Source: JAJRQY01 sp965224435 (GTDB lineage Bacteria; Actinomycetota; Acidimicrobiia; Acidimicrobiales; SZUA-35). Taken from it: a DNA stretch of 64,000 nt. The stretch spans positions 2,480,001 to 2,544,000 of the forward strand of contig OZ245048.1 of assembly GCA_965224435.1 (NCBI GenBank), written 5' to 3'. The translations under genes and the position numbers were made by a program. The notes below the pieces were generated by a model. The model did not search any database. It was not told the origin of the DNA and worked only from the letters and a program-made list of their open reading frames with translations. Positions 40,229-49,735 of the stretch are shown here, in pieces (position 1 is the first letter of the stretch; each line of letters starts with the position of its first letter).

Positions 40229-41644
40229 ATGGACCTCGGAGAGTTGACGGCCAAACTAAACAACCTCTACAACTTCGACCCCGACGCGCTCTCCGACAAG
40301 GACCTCTTCCGAGTGACGGTGCAGATCGAAGAACTAACAGCTGCCGTGCTCGCTCACGGTATGCCTTTCCAAGCTGCCGCTCACAACCGCAAGTCCTATC
40401 GGGCTCGCCGGTACCGCTCCTCGGCAACCGGCATTTCCAATGAATCCCGCCTCTCTAGAGCCACCTGCGGGCGTCATACCAATCAAGCCGACACCATCGT
40501 CAATAAACTTCCCCGCGTACACACCGCTTACCTTGCCGGAGTCGTGAACCCCGATCAGATCCAGCTCATCTGTCGCTACGCCGACATCTCTCACTTGCTG
40601 GAGTACGCCATTCGCGACCAGGCATCGTTTATCAACTGGTCCAGTGATCCGTGGCCGCTGTTCAAGATCCAGATGCAGGCCTGGGCCGAAGCCGTCGACC
40701 CCAGCGATCCAACCGACGAAGACGAGAAGAGCTTTCTTGACCGTCGACTGGTCTGGGCCCAAGGTTTGGACCGAACAGTTCTGATGGAGCTTTCGATGCC
40801 GAACCAGATGTTCGAAGTGTTCCTCAACACAGTCGGTCCCACCTACGATCAGCTATTGCGTGAAGAAGTACGCGAAGCGCGGCTTGCTGCCGGTCTCAAC
40901 CCCGACGAGCAAGATGATGATGACCGATTCCTCGACCTGGCCCGGACTGACCGGCAACGCTGGCTCGACGCCCACATGATCGTGCTGAGGGCTGGCGGGT
41001 CAGCAATCAAGAGCATGCATTCTCAAGCGGATGCCAATGGCGAAGATCTCGATTCCGAAGACATCGATCCTGGAACGGGAACCGAGGTCGTCATCATTCT
41101 TGACCAGAAGACAGCTGAACGCGAGATTGCTCGACGCAATGGCCTGACTCTTCCTGACCTTGCGGCCGAAGATGCCAAGGATTATCGCTGCGAAACACTC
41201 AGTGGCATGCCGCTATCTCCCGCGGTTGCTGTCGACCTTCTCGAACTCGGCCATTTCCGTCGCATGATTCTCAAGCCCAACGATCTCGACTTCCATCTCT
41301 CCCGCCGTACCCGGTACTTCACTGGCCCGCGGCGCACCGCACTGATCGCCAGAGATCGCTACTGTCAGGATCCTGGATGTGGAACCCCGGCCAACAAGTG
41401 TGAAGCAGACCACATCGAAGAGTGGTCCAAGGGCGGCGACACTGTCCCTAGCAACGGGAAGATGCGTTGCGGCCCGTGTCACCGGCACAAGACATGGCTT
41501 CAAGCCCATGGTCTCTGGATTGATCCGGACAAGCCACGCAAAGTATCCGATCGATCACGATCATCGGATGACATCGACGAATCGATCCAGACTGAGCAGC
41601 CAAGTCTGTTGGAGTTGCTAGATCAACCGGTCGAAGCCGCATGA
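40229..41644 (+). CDS. DUF222/13E12-repeat HNH endonuclease-like protein
   Basis: The 471-residue protein has the N-terminal helical DUF222 region (ELTAKLNNLYNFDPDALSD... IQEELTAAVLAHGMP in outline), then a C-terminal HNH domain. That domain has RDRYCQDPGCGTPANKCEADHIEEWSKGG and MRCGPCHRHKTW, providing Cys zinc ligands and the HNH histidines. Several mycobacterial 13E12 proteins are LexA-regulated, and this copy has a LexA box in its promoter. The function is presumably DNA cleavage or mobility, but none is proven. It is transcribed leaderlessly by inference. Confidence 0.9.
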   Translation: MDLGELTAKLNNLYNFDPDALSDKDLFRVTVQIEELTAAVLAHGMPFQAAAHNRKSYRARRYRSSATGISNESRLSRATCGRHTNQADTIVNKLPRVHTAYLAGVVNPDQIQLICRYADISHLLEYAIRDQASFINWSSDPWPLFKIQMQAWAEAVDPSDPTDEDEKSFLDRRLVWAQGLDRTVLMELSMPNQMFEVFLNTVGPTYDQLLREEVREARLAAGLNPDEQDDDDRFLDLARTDRQRWLDAHMIVLRAGGSAIKSMHSQADANGEDLDSEDIDPGTGTEVVIILDQKTAEREIARRNGLTLPDLAAEDAKDYRCETLSGMPLSPAVAVDLLELGHFRRMILKPNDLDFHLSRRTRYFTGPRRTALIARDRYCQDPGCGTPANKCEADHIEEWSKGGDTVPSNGKMRCGPCHRHKTWLQAHGLWIDPDKPRKVSDRSRSSDDIDESIQTEQPSLLELLDQPVEAA

Positions 41645-41688
41645 AAGCGGCAGTCCGTATCATCCAACCGAAATGGCGGTTCGTGTGG

Positions 41689-43056
41689 TTAGACCCACTC
41701 TAGATTGTGGGTGCCCAACGGAACCGGTGGTTGCTCCCATCGAGCAGGGGTCAGACTCAGCTGTTCGACTGGCGGCAAGAACTTGAGCTCGCCCCACGCC
41801 GATTCGATGGTGCCGAGCTGGTTGGTGACATCACCAAATCCGGTGGCAGCGGCCGGATCGAGGTCCGAACCGCCGGACTGGATCCACTGGCTCGTCTGGC
41901 AGAGCGAAGCCTCAACTACCCACGATCCGCCCTCTTCCATCTGCCTCGAAAGGGCCATCATGGTGCCCATGGCCGCGAGGTATCCAGTTGTGTAGTCGGT
42001 GACCGCCGCCTGAATCAGGGTTGGCACTCCCTCAGCCGCCTCGGTCATGGCGATTCCGCTAGTGGTCTGGGCCAGCTGCTCCCAACCAGCCCGCCCTGCC
42101 CACGGCCCGACATGGCCATAGCAGTTGATCGAGACATGAATCAGGCCAGGATTGAGAGCAGCAAGATCATCGGGTCCGAGTCCCCGTTTGGCCAACGAAC
42201 CGTGGCGATAGCTCTCGACGAACACATCAGCACCCGCCACCAACTCCTTCAGGCGCTCCACCCCATCAGCCGCCGCCAGATCCAGAGATGCCGAACGCTT
42301 GCCGTGGCCAGTCTCAATCACAAACGGCTCGATACTGGGCAGGCTCTCCGACCCGATCCGCAAGACATCGGCACCATGGGCAGCCAGCGAACGGCCACAG
42401 GTCGGACCAGCCAGCACCCGAGTGAGATCCGCAACCCGAACCCCACCCAAGGGGCGGTCACTCGCTTTCCTGTCCCTCGGCGGGGCATCACCAATGCGAC
42501 GGATCGTCACCGCCCCCAACTCAGCCAAGGCCTGGCCTTGCGGATGAGCCGCCCACTCCGACCGCGTTCGCGCCAGCACTGCACACAAGCCAGCTTCAGC
42601 AATTGCGTCTTCAAGCTCGGCACCAACCCAGGTCTTCACTGCCGCGCCCACTGACTCAGCCGAGCTGTCACAGTCCAACAGCTGGATGAGTCCATCAGCC
42701 AGATGTTCAAAGCCACCATGCAGGTGAATCCAGCGATCGTCGGCGGTTGCATACAACTCAGTCAGTGGATTCATGAACCGAAGAAAGTCGAGGTCCTCGT
42801 ACGACTGCAAAAGAAATCCCACTAGAGATGCCGCAGCCGCCTCGGTATCAACACTGACCTCTTGGGCCGCGATGCCACGCTGTTCACCGATACGGGCCGC
42901 CCATGCTCCGACCAGTCCCAGTGCAGCAGCCGCTGCTTCGGCCGGCCGATGACGCGACGGAAACACTGGATCCGAGCCGCTAACGGCCACTTTCGCTCCT
43001 GGGGGTGGCACAAGTTGGCCTCGGTTCCACCAGTCGTGCAGAACAGTTTGGTCCAT
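41689..43056 (-). CDS. family III (CaiB/BaiF) CoA-transferase, rearranged domain order
   Basis: The 455-residue protein is a paralogue of the one at 33118. Its CaiB N-terminal motif (GVRVADLTRVLAGPTCGRSLAAHGADVLRIGSES) starts near residue 205, while the first about 190 residues resemble the family C-terminus (DDRWIHLHGGFEHLADGL, then SEWAAHPQG). The catalytic Asp is expected in IQAAVTDYTTGYLA, and VPLGTHNLEWV closes it. It starts at ATG 43056 and is divergent from the transhydrogenase operon. It would transfer CoA between acids; substrate unknown. Confidence 0.88.
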   Translation of the reverse strand: MDQTVLHDWWNRGQLVPPPGAKVAVSGSDPVFPSRHRPAEAAAAALGLVGAWAARIGEQRGIAAQEVSVDTEAAAASLVGFLLQSYEDLDFLRFMNPLTELYATADDRWIHLHGGFEHLADGLIQLLDCDSSAESVGAAVKTWVGAELEDAIAEAGLCAVLARTRSEWAAHPQGQALAELGAVTIRRIGDAPPRDRKASDRPLGGVRVADLTRVLAGPTCGRSLAAHGADVLRIGSESLPSIEPFVIETGHGKRSASLDLAAADGVERLKELVAGADVFVESYRHGSLAKRGLGPDDLAALNPGLIHVSINCYGHVGPWAGRAGWEQLAQTTSGIAMTEAAEGVPTLIQAAVTDYTTGYLAAMGTMMALSRQMEEGGSWVVEASLCQTSQWIQSGGSDLDPAAATGFGDVTNQLGTIESAWGELKFLPPVEQLSLTPARWEQPPVPLGTHNLEWV

Positions 43057-43162
43057 TGTCCAAGGCTAGTTGATATGCCAGCCTGAAAGCCTGACGAGGG
43101 CCAAGGTGAGATTGTGACTTTCGGTCCCATTCGATGGTGACGTTGCCGCATACCATTGTGCC

Positions 43163-44299
43163 GTGCGAATCTCGGTTGTTAAGGAAATGCTCCCTCTCGA
43201 AAAGCGGGTGGCCCTCTCGCCCGACACTGCTTCCAAGCTGGTGTCAGATAGCCATGACGTATTCGTCGAGACCGGAGCGGGTCAACTAGCTGGCTACGTG
43301 GACCAGCTCTATGTCGACGCAGGGGCGAGCATGGTCGATGCCGCCACCGCCAGTGGGCAGGCGGGCCTGGTCCTGGCCGTCAATCGGCCCAGAGGGCCGT
43401 TCACCTCCGAGCAAACAGTGCTTGCCTTGCTCGATCCTCTATGGAGACCAGAAGAGTCTCAGACACTGGGCCAAGGCGGCGCCACCCTGATCTCACTCGA
43501 ACTCATGCCCCGCATCACCCGAGCCCAAAGCATGGACGTACTTTCATCCATGTCGACAGTCTCGGGCACCGAAGCCGTGCTCCTCGCCGCACGTCGCCTC
43601 CCCAAACTCTTCCCACTCATGATGACGGCCGCTGGCACCATCCCCGCCGCCAAGGTCCTCATCCTCGGAGCCGGAGTCGCAGGCCTACAAGCCATCGCCA
43701 CCGCCAAACGACTGGGAGCAGTGGTCGAAGGCTATGACGTGCGTCCAGCCGCAGCCGAACAGATTCGCTCCCTTGGAGCCAAGGCCGTCGAACTCGAACT
43801 TGAAACCTCCGACTCAGAAGACTCCGGCGGCTACGCCAAGGCCCAGTCGCAAGACGTTGCCGCTCGCCAGCTCGAGCTGCTCTCCCACCATGTATCCGAA
43901 GCCGACATTGTCATCACCACCGCCGCCATCCCTGGCATGGCCAGCCCTCGCTTGGTGACCACCGACATGGTCGAGGCCATGCGTCCCGGCTCCGTCATTA
44001 TTGACCTGGCCGCAGAACGAGGTGGCAACTGCGACCTCACCAAGCTGGACGAAGAGGTCATCCACAATGGCGTGCTCATCCTTGGCCCCTCCGATATGGC
44101 CAGCTGGTCAGCCCAAAGTGCCAGCCAGATGTTCGGCAACAACCTCGTCACCCTCATCCGTCACCTCACCAACGATGACGCAGAGCTCGTGATCGACCTC
44201 GACGACGAGATCACCTCCGGCATCGTCGTGGCCAAAGACAGCGAGATCCTTCATCCCCGAGTCCGAGATGCCCTCGGCCTAGAAAGCCCAAGCTCATGA
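43163..44299 (+). CDS. pntAA: NAD(P) transhydrogenase subunit alpha part 1
   Basis: The 378-residue protein is the NAD(H)-binding domain I of the proton-translocating transhydrogenase: VKEMLPLEKRVALSPDT at the start, LILGAGVAGLQAIATAKRLGA as the NAD-binding Rossmann motif, and RPGSVIIDLAAERGGNC. It couples hydride transfer between NADH and NADP+ to proton entry. The GTG at 43163 is used. Genes for part 2 and the beta subunit follow with 4-nt overlaps, as in the three-gene actinobacterial operon. Confidence 0.95.
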   Translation: MRISVVKEMLPLEKRVALSPDTASKLVSDSHDVFVETGAGQLAGYVDQLYVDAGASMVDAATASGQAGLVLAVNRPRGPFTSEQTVLALLDPLWRPEESQTLGQGGATLISLELMPRITRAQSMDVLSSMSTVSGTEAVLLAARRLPKLFPLMMTAAGTIPAAKVLILGAGVAGLQAIATAKRLGAVVEGYDVRPAAAEQIRSLGAKAVELELETSDSEDSGGYAKAQSQDVAARQLELLSHHVSEADIVITTAAIPGMASPRLVTTDMVEAMRPGSVIIDLAAERGGNCDLTKLDEEVIHNGVLILGPSDMASWSAQSASQMFGNNLVTLIRHLTNDDAELVIDLDDEITSGIVVAKDSEILHPRVRDALGLESPSS

Positions 44300-44598
44300 G
44301 CTTCCTCATCCTTCTGACCTTGTTCACTCTGGCGGTGTTCCTCGGCATCGAGCTCATTTCCAAGGTCCCACCAACCCTGCACACCCCACTCATGTCCGGG
44401 TCCAATGCCATCTCCGGCATAACCCTGCTGGGAGCCCTCGTCTCCGCCGGTAACAACTACTCCACCCTGGCCACCTGGCTGGGTTTCGGTGCCGTAACTC
44501 TGGCCACCATCAATGCCGTCGGCGGCTTCCTGGTCACCCATCGCATGCTGGCCATGTTCTCCACCAAGAAGAAATCAGCAAAGAAGATCACGACGTGA
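44296..44598 (+). CDS. pntAB: NAD(P) transhydrogenase subunit alpha part 2
   Basis: The 100-residue membrane protein has about three transmembrane helices (LILLTLFTLAVFLGIELI, then ISGITLLGALVSAGN, then WLGFGAVTLATINAVGGFLVTHRML) and the family's STLATWLG...INAVGGFLVTHRML ending. It contributes part of the proton channel domain II. It overlaps pntAA and pntB by 4 nt on each side, giving coupled translation. Confidence 0.94.
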   Translation: MSFLILLTLFTLAVFLGIELISKVPPTLHTPLMSGSNAISGITLLGALVSAGNNYSTLATWLGFGAVTLATINAVGGFLVTHRMLAMFSTKKKSAKKITT

Positions 44599-45968
44599 GC
44601 AACCTGATTCAGGCCGGCTACCTGGTCTCGGCCATCCTCTTCATCCTGGGCCTTAAAGGCCTCGGTCGCCCCCGCACCGCCGTTCGAGGCAACCAACTTG
44701 GTGCCTTAGGCATGCTGCTCGCTGTGCTGGTCACCCTGAGCAACGAGCAGATTGTTTCCTGGCCCATCATGATTGCTGGCATTGTTGTCGGTTCCGTTCT
44801 CGGTGCACTCCTGGCCCTTCGAGTGCAGATGACCGGAATGCCCGAACTGGTGGCTCTGTACAACGGCTTTGGCGGTGTTGCTTCAGTTCTGGTTGTGCTG
44901 GCCAGCTATGACCAGGTCATCCATACCGGAACCGAAGACCTGACCTACCTGATCGCAGCGGCAGCAACCGCCGTCATTGGAGCCATCACCTTCACCGGCA
45001 GCATCATCGCATTTGGCAAGCTCAACGAATCCATTAAGTCGATTAGCTCCAGCCTGATCCGGCCCGCCAACGCCATCATGCTGGTTGGTGTACTGGCAGC
45101 TGGTGTTGCCTTTGTTCTCAGTCCCCAGGGTTGGACCTGGCTGATTGTGCTCACGGTGCTCGGCCTCATTCTCGGGCTGACCGTCGTGCTCCCCATTGGT
45201 GGGGCCGACATGCCCGTCATCATTGCCCTGCTTAACTCAGCTTCGGGACTGGCCGCCGCGGCTACCGGCTTTGCCATTGGTAACACCCTGCTCATCATTG
45301 CTGGCTCCCTCGTTGGCGCCAGTGGGCTCATCCTCACCCAGGTCATGTGCAAGGCCATGAACCGGACCCTCGCCAACGTGCTGTTCTCCTCCATGGGAGC
45401 AGGCGGCGCCACCATTGACGCCAACGATGTCTATGAAGGCAAGGTCCGCACCACCTCTGCTGATGATGTCGCCATGATTCTGGACACCGCCGAGCGGGTC
45501 GTCATCGTGCCCGGCTATGGACTAGCTGTAGCCCAAGCCCAGCATGCCGTCCGAGATCTCACCCGCACCCTGGAAGAGAACGGCACCGAAGTGGTCTTCG
45601 CCATCCATCCCGTGGCCGGACGCATGCCCGGCCATATGAATGTCCTGCTGGCCGAGGCCGAAATTGACTACGAGAAGCTCATCGAGATGGATGTGGTCAA
45701 TCCGACCTTCGCCCAAACCGATGTCGCCATCGTGTTGGGTGCAAATGATGTGGTGAACCCCGTCGCTCGGGAGGCCGACAGTGCCATTTCGGGCATGCCC
45801 ATTCTGGACGTTGACCAGGCCCGCACCGTTATCGTCATCAAGCGCTCGCTGTCCCCTGGCTTTGCCGGTATCCCCAATCCACTGTTTGCCGCCGACAATG
45901 CGCTCATGCTGTTCGGCGACGGCAAGGCAGCGGCCGTGGACATAAACGCTGCCCTGTCGGCCCTGTAA
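44595..45968 (+). CDS. pntB: NAD(P) transhydrogenase subunit beta
   Basis: The 457-residue protein has an N-terminal membrane domain of about nine helices, then the NADP(H)-binding domain III: VIVPGYGLAVAQAQHAVRDL, FAIHPVAGRMPGHMNVLLAEAEI and VAIVLGANDVVNP. These are strongly conserved. With PntAA and PntAB it forms the proton-translocating transhydrogenase in the cytoplasmic membrane, supplying NADPH. It ends the operon. Confidence 0.96.
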   Translation: MSNLIQAGYLVSAILFILGLKGLGRPRTAVRGNQLGALGMLLAVLVTLSNEQIVSWPIMIAGIVVGSVLGALLALRVQMTGMPELVALYNGFGGVASVLVVLASYDQVIHTGTEDLTYLIAAAATAVIGAITFTGSIIAFGKLNESIKSISSSLIRPANAIMLVGVLAAGVAFVLSPQGWTWLIVLTVLGLILGLTVVLPIGGADMPVIIALLNSASGLAAAATGFAIGNTLLIIAGSLVGASGLILTQVMCKAMNRTLANVLFSSMGAGGATIDANDVYEGKVRTTSADDVAMILDTAERVVIVPGYGLAVAQAQHAVRDLTRTLEENGTEVVFAIHPVAGRMPGHMNVLLAEAEIDYEKLIEMDVVNPTFAQTDVAIVLGANDVVNPVAREADSAISGMPILDVDQARTVIVIKRSLSPGFAGIPNPLFAADNALMLFGDGKAAAVDINAALSAL

Positions 45969-46078
45969 TCTGCCTGCCCCATAAGACAAACTAGACTGCT
46001 GAGATCGTCTCGCCGTCCAATCAACCGCCTCCGCCCGCACCGTCGCCACCTGCAGCCAATGCGGCTGCTCGCGGCTTC

Positions 46079-46510
46079 TTGTCTCAGGCCCCAGCGGGCT
46101 GCACTGCCGTCCGGTTGGTCCGAACCTACGCGTCGGCAAAGTCCAGTCTCGGAACCGACTTGGTTGATGAGGTATTTGACTTGGAATCACCCGGGGAACC
46201 TGGTGTTTGGGACGGGATTCGCCTTGAATGGCTGACTGCTTCGGGCACGGTGAGCACCCGGGCTGTTCCCAAGGACGACAACTTGTTGTCACTGGTGCAT
46301 ACGGCTGCTCGTCAATTTGGATGCCTCGCCATCGCTGCCCACGAGGCCAACACCATGGGAACAGCGGTCACTGATGATGAAATCTGGTACGGCCAGAACC
46401 CCACGCCAGCAGAGCTGAGCAAGGTGGCAACAAATTCAGATGGGGAGACCATCGTTGAGGTGGTCGTCGAGGCCACGCCATCACGCTGGGTCTGGATGTT
46501 TGCCCCATGA
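46079..46510 (+). CDS. hypothetical protein (143 aa), uncertain start
   Basis: The 143-residue frame begins at TTG 46079; the frame is open from 45995 but has no better start. Its mid-section (VFDLESPGEPGVWDGIRLEWLTASGTVSTRAVPKDDNLLSLV in outline) and the ending VEVVVEATPSRWVWMFAP look coding. It overlaps the next membrane-protein gene by ATGA. No family recognised. Composition matches neighbours. Confidence 0.55.
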   Translation: MSQAPAGCTAVRLVRTYASAKSSLGTDLVDEVFDLESPGEPGVWDGIRLEWLTASGTVSTRAVPKDDNLLSLVHTAARQFGCLAIAAHEANTMGTAVTDDEIWYGQNPTPAELSKVATNSDGETIVEVVVEATPSRWVWMFAP

Positions 46511-46872
46511 TCTTGCTCTCATTTGCTTGGGTCCCCTTCCTCTTCATCGGAGGCCTCAAGGAGATGGGACGCCAGTTCTGGAGGATGGCCGTGACCGGTT
46601 CGACCCAACGACTGGACGCCAACCTTGGCGACTTACAGGTCACAGTCCGACATCAGGACACGTCTGAACCGGACCGAGCCGAGACCATTGCACGCCAGGG
46701 TTTGATGGCCTTCTCTCACGGAACCTCCGATACTGGCAATCCGCAGCTGCTCGCGATCTATCCCGATCGCACGGTTGCCTTGCCCTGCTTGTTTGGACGC
46801 AAGAATCACTTGGAACGAGATGCCCAGATCGAGTTTGTGACCCAACTCAATATGGTGCTTGGCTCGTATTGA
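46507..46872 (+). CDS. small membrane-anchored hypothetical protein
   Basis: The 121-residue product has a hydrophobic N-terminus (MILLSFAWVPFLFIGGL), then a soluble region with RQFWRMAVTGSTQRLDANLGD and LLAIYPDRTVALPCLFG. It is coupled by a 4-nt overlap to the upstream hypothetical gene and converges on acetoacetyl-CoA synthetase 5 nt away. No function is assignable. Confidence 0.6.
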   Translation: MILLSFAWVPFLFIGGLKEMGRQFWRMAVTGSTQRLDANLGDLQVTVRHQDTSEPDRAETIARQGLMAFSHGTSDTGNPQLLAIYPDRTVALPCLFGRKNHLERDAQIEFVTQLNMVLGSY

Positions 46873-46877
46873 TCCAG

Positions 46878-48833
46878 CTATTCGGGCAAGCGATCGACAA
46901 ACTGATCCAGGGCTTCCGGATTGGCTAGAGCTTCCAAGTTCTTCACTGCTCGGCCGTGCACGACATTGGTGACCGCCATCTCCACGATCTTGCCCGAGCG
47001 CGTTCGAGGAATATCAGTGACCGTTCGGATTACTGCGGGAACGTGCCGGGGTGAGCACTTGGTCCGCAAGTCAGTTCGGATTCGTTTCTCCAACTTCTCA
47101 TCGAGGTTTGCACCCTCAGCCAGCTTGACGAAGAGAACCACTCGGGTGTCATTGTCATACTGCTGACCAATGGCGATGGATTCTGCAACCTCGCTGAGCT
47201 GCTCGACCACCCGGTAGATCTCAGCCGTTCCAATTCGCACCCCGAAGGAATTGAGGGTGGCATCGGAGCGGCCATGGATGATCATGCCGCCCGTCTCGGT
47301 CCAGGACGCGAAGTCACCATGGGCCCAAACGCCATCGAACCGGTCGAAGTAAGCCGAGTGGTAGCGACTCCCATCCGCATCACCCCAGAACTCCAGTGGC
47401 ATGGACGGGAACGGTGTGGTGCACACCAGCTCACCCTTGGTGCCGGCGCCCTCAGCCTGCCCATCATCGCTGAACACTTCGATACTCATACCCAAGCTCT
47501 TGGCCTGGATCTCCCCGGCGTAAACAGGCCTCGTCGGATCTCCCGCCACCAGGCAGCCACACAAGTCGGTACCTCCGGACATGGAAGCCAGGTGCACGTC
47601 GGTCTTCACCGAGTCATAGACCCAAGCAAAACCCTCATGACTAAGCGGCGAGCCGGTCGAGCAGATGGTTCGCAAGTTCGTCAGGTCATGAGTTTGCGCC
47701 GGATGAAGACCACCCTTCATCGCACCATCAATGAACTTGGCTGACACCCCAAGAAAGCTGAGCTTGCGATCTTGTGCAAGATCGAACAATCGCTCAGGGT
47801 TGGGATAGGCAGGGTTGCCGTCATAGAGCACGATGGTGGCACCAGTAGTCAGGACTGAGGTGAGCCAATTCCACATCATCCAGCCACAAGTAGTGAAGAA
47901 GAAGACCTCATCCCCGGGCTTCATGTCTGAACTGAGGCGCTGCTCACTCAGGTGTTTTAGCAGCACACCCAATGAGCGATGCACGATGCACTTTGGTTTG
48001 CCGGTAGTGCCGCTGGAATAGAGGATGTAGATGGGGTGATCCCCGGGCAGCTGGGTGTAGGCCGGTTGGGCTCCCGCGTGCTTGGCGGCGACATCAGCCC
48101 AGGCTGTCGCCTGCGGGATGTCTTGCACCTCGACGCTGTCGGCCAGGTGGGCCACCACCAGAACATGTTCCACTGACGGCAGACGATCAGCGATCTCGGC
48201 CAGGCGACTCAGACAATCAAAGGACTTGCCAGCGTATTGGTAACCGTCAGCTGCGATCAGGATCTTGGGTTCGGTTTGGCCGAACCGGTCAACCACTCCT
48301 TCCACACCAAAGTCGGCTGATGTTGAGGTGAAGACAGCGCCGATGGAAGCCGCAGCCAAGAAGGCGACGATGGTTTCCGGCACATGGGGCATCCATGCCG
48401 CCACCCGATCTCCGGCAGCCACGCCAACCGACGCGAAGTAGTCGGCCATGGCCGCGGCCTCAGACCGCAGCTCGGTCCAGCTCACTTCTCGCTCGGTTCC
48501 GTCTTCGGCAATGGAAACAATGGCCGTGGAGCTGGCACCTTCTCGCTCGGCCAGCAGGTTCTCCGCGAAGTTCATGGTGGCATCAGGAAGAAAGCGCCAT
48601 TGGTGGAAGGAGTCGCCCGACTCGACCAGGCGGTCACCAGGTTCTCCGAGCACGCCGCACCAATCCCAGATAGCTCGCCAGAACTCCCCCGGCTCATCAA
48701 CCGACCACTGCCACAACTCGCGACTATCTTTGGCCTCGGGCCGCATATCTCGGCGGAAGACGTCCATCTGGGTCGCCTGCACCCATTCATCACTCGGTGT
48801 CCAGAGAGGGTTGGATTCGGTCAACTCATTCAT
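46878..48833 (-). CDS. acetoacetyl-CoA synthetase
   Basis: The 651-residue ANL-family enzyme activates acetoacetate with ATP to acetoacetyl-CoA. Visible motifs are the AMP-binding P-loop ILYSSGTTGKPK, the STGSPLSHEGF adenine-binding region, GDFASW and the C-terminal RTRSGKIVE with the catalytic Lys. The N-terminus WTPSDEWVQATQMDVFRRDM is typical of AacS rather than acetyl-CoA synthetase. ATG 48833 was used. It would let the cell use ketone bodies or PHB-derived acetoacetate. Confidence 0.93.
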   Translation of the reverse strand: MNELTESNPLWTPSDEWVQATQMDVFRRDMRPEAKDSRELWQWSVDEPGEFWRAIWDWCGVLGEPGDRLVESGDSFHQWRFLPDATMNFAENLLAEREGASSTAIVSIAEDGTEREVSWTELRSEAAAMADYFASVGVAAGDRVAAWMPHVPETIVAFLAAASIGAVFTSTSADFGVEGVVDRFGQTEPKILIAADGYQYAGKSFDCLSRLAEIADRLPSVEHVLVVAHLADSVEVQDIPQATAWADVAAKHAGAQPAYTQLPGDHPIYILYSSGTTGKPKCIVHRSLGVLLKHLSEQRLSSDMKPGDEVFFFTTCGWMMWNWLTSVLTTGATIVLYDGNPAYPNPERLFDLAQDRKLSFLGVSAKFIDGAMKGGLHPAQTHDLTNLRTICSTGSPLSHEGFAWVYDSVKTDVHLASMSGGTDLCGCLVAGDPTRPVYAGEIQAKSLGMSIEVFSDDGQAEGAGTKGELVCTTPFPSMPLEFWGDADGSRYHSAYFDRFDGVWAHGDFASWTETGGMIIHGRSDATLNSFGVRIGTAEIYRVVEQLSEVAESIAIGQQYDNDTRVVLFVKLAEGANLDEKLEKRIRTDLRTKCSPRHVPAVIRTVTDIPRTRSGKIVEMAVTNVVHGRAVKNLEALANPEALDQFVDRLPE

Positions 48834-48880
48834 GGGGCTGAGACTAGGCGCTCTGGTTCCAGGCGGGCTAGCTTCGGGCC

Positions 48881-49735
48881 ATGGAATTTGGCGTCATGAT
48901 GTTCCCAACCGATGAAACAATCGGACCAGTCGATATTGGCCAGGCAGCCGAGCAGCGAGGCTTCGAATCAGTCTGGTTCCCAGAGCACTCCCACATCCCC
49001 GCCAGCCGGGCTACGCCCTGGGGCGGACGTGAAGGTGCACCGCCACTGCCGCGGGAGTACTGGCGCAGCTATGACCAGATGACTGCCCTAGCTGCAGTTG
49101 CGGCCACCACTTCAACCATCAAGGTGGCAACCGGCATCTGCCTGGTGGCTCAACGTGACCCGATCTGGACCGCCAAAGAGGTCGCCAGTATCGACGCCAT
49201 AAGCGGCGGTCGAATGATGTTTGGCATTGGCTATGGCTGGAACAAGGAAGAGCTGGCCCATCACGGCGTTGCTTACAACCAGCGTCGGGCCCGCCTGCGT
49301 GAATGCGTCTTGGCCATGAAGGCCATCTGGACTGAAGACGAAGCCAGCTTCGAGGGTGAGCACGTCAACTTCTCACCAATCTGGTCTTGGCCAAAACCCG
49401 TCTCCTCTCCTCATCCACCGGTCATCCTCGGCGGCAGCGCCGGACCAAAGACGGCGGCCCATATCGCAGAGTTCTGCGATGGGTTCATGCCCATTGGAAC
49501 CCGTGATTTCAGTCCCGCTCTGGAAGAAATCAACAAGGCGTGCGACAAGATCGGGCGCGATCCAAAGACCATCGAGCTTGGGGTTTTTGGAGCGAAGCCA
49601 AAGCCCGAAGCGATCGAGAGTTTGATGGAGCAAGGTGTCAGTCGAGCAGTCTTTGGCCTCCCCCAAGGCAAAGCCGACGAGGTTCTGCCGGCCATGGACA
49701 AGTTGGCCGAACTGGCCGGCAAGTTCAACAGCTAG
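48881..49735 (+). CDS. F420-dependent LLM-class oxidoreductase
   Basis: The 284-residue protein belongs to the luciferase-like F420 group (TIGR03619-like): MEFGVMMFPTDETIGPVDIGQAAEQRGFESVWFPEHSHIP, in outline with VWFPEHSH as the key, then RMMFGIGYGWNKEEL and PVILGGSAG. It would transfer hydride to or from F420 on an unidentified substrate. It starts at ATG 48881, divergent from acetoacetyl-CoA synthetase, and ends in a 4-nt stop overlap with the DsbA-like gene. Confidence 0.92.
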   Translation: MEFGVMMFPTDETIGPVDIGQAAEQRGFESVWFPEHSHIPASRATPWGGREGAPPLPREYWRSYDQMTALAAVAATTSTIKVATGICLVAQRDPIWTAKEVASIDAISGGRMMFGIGYGWNKEELAHHGVAYNQRRARLRECVLAMKAIWTEDEASFEGEHVNFSPIWSWPKPVSSPHPPVILGGSAGPKTAAHIAEFCDGFMPIGTRDFSPALEEINKACDKIGRDPKTIELGVFGAKPKPEAIESLMEQGVSRAVFGLPQGKADEVLPAMDKLAELAGKFNS

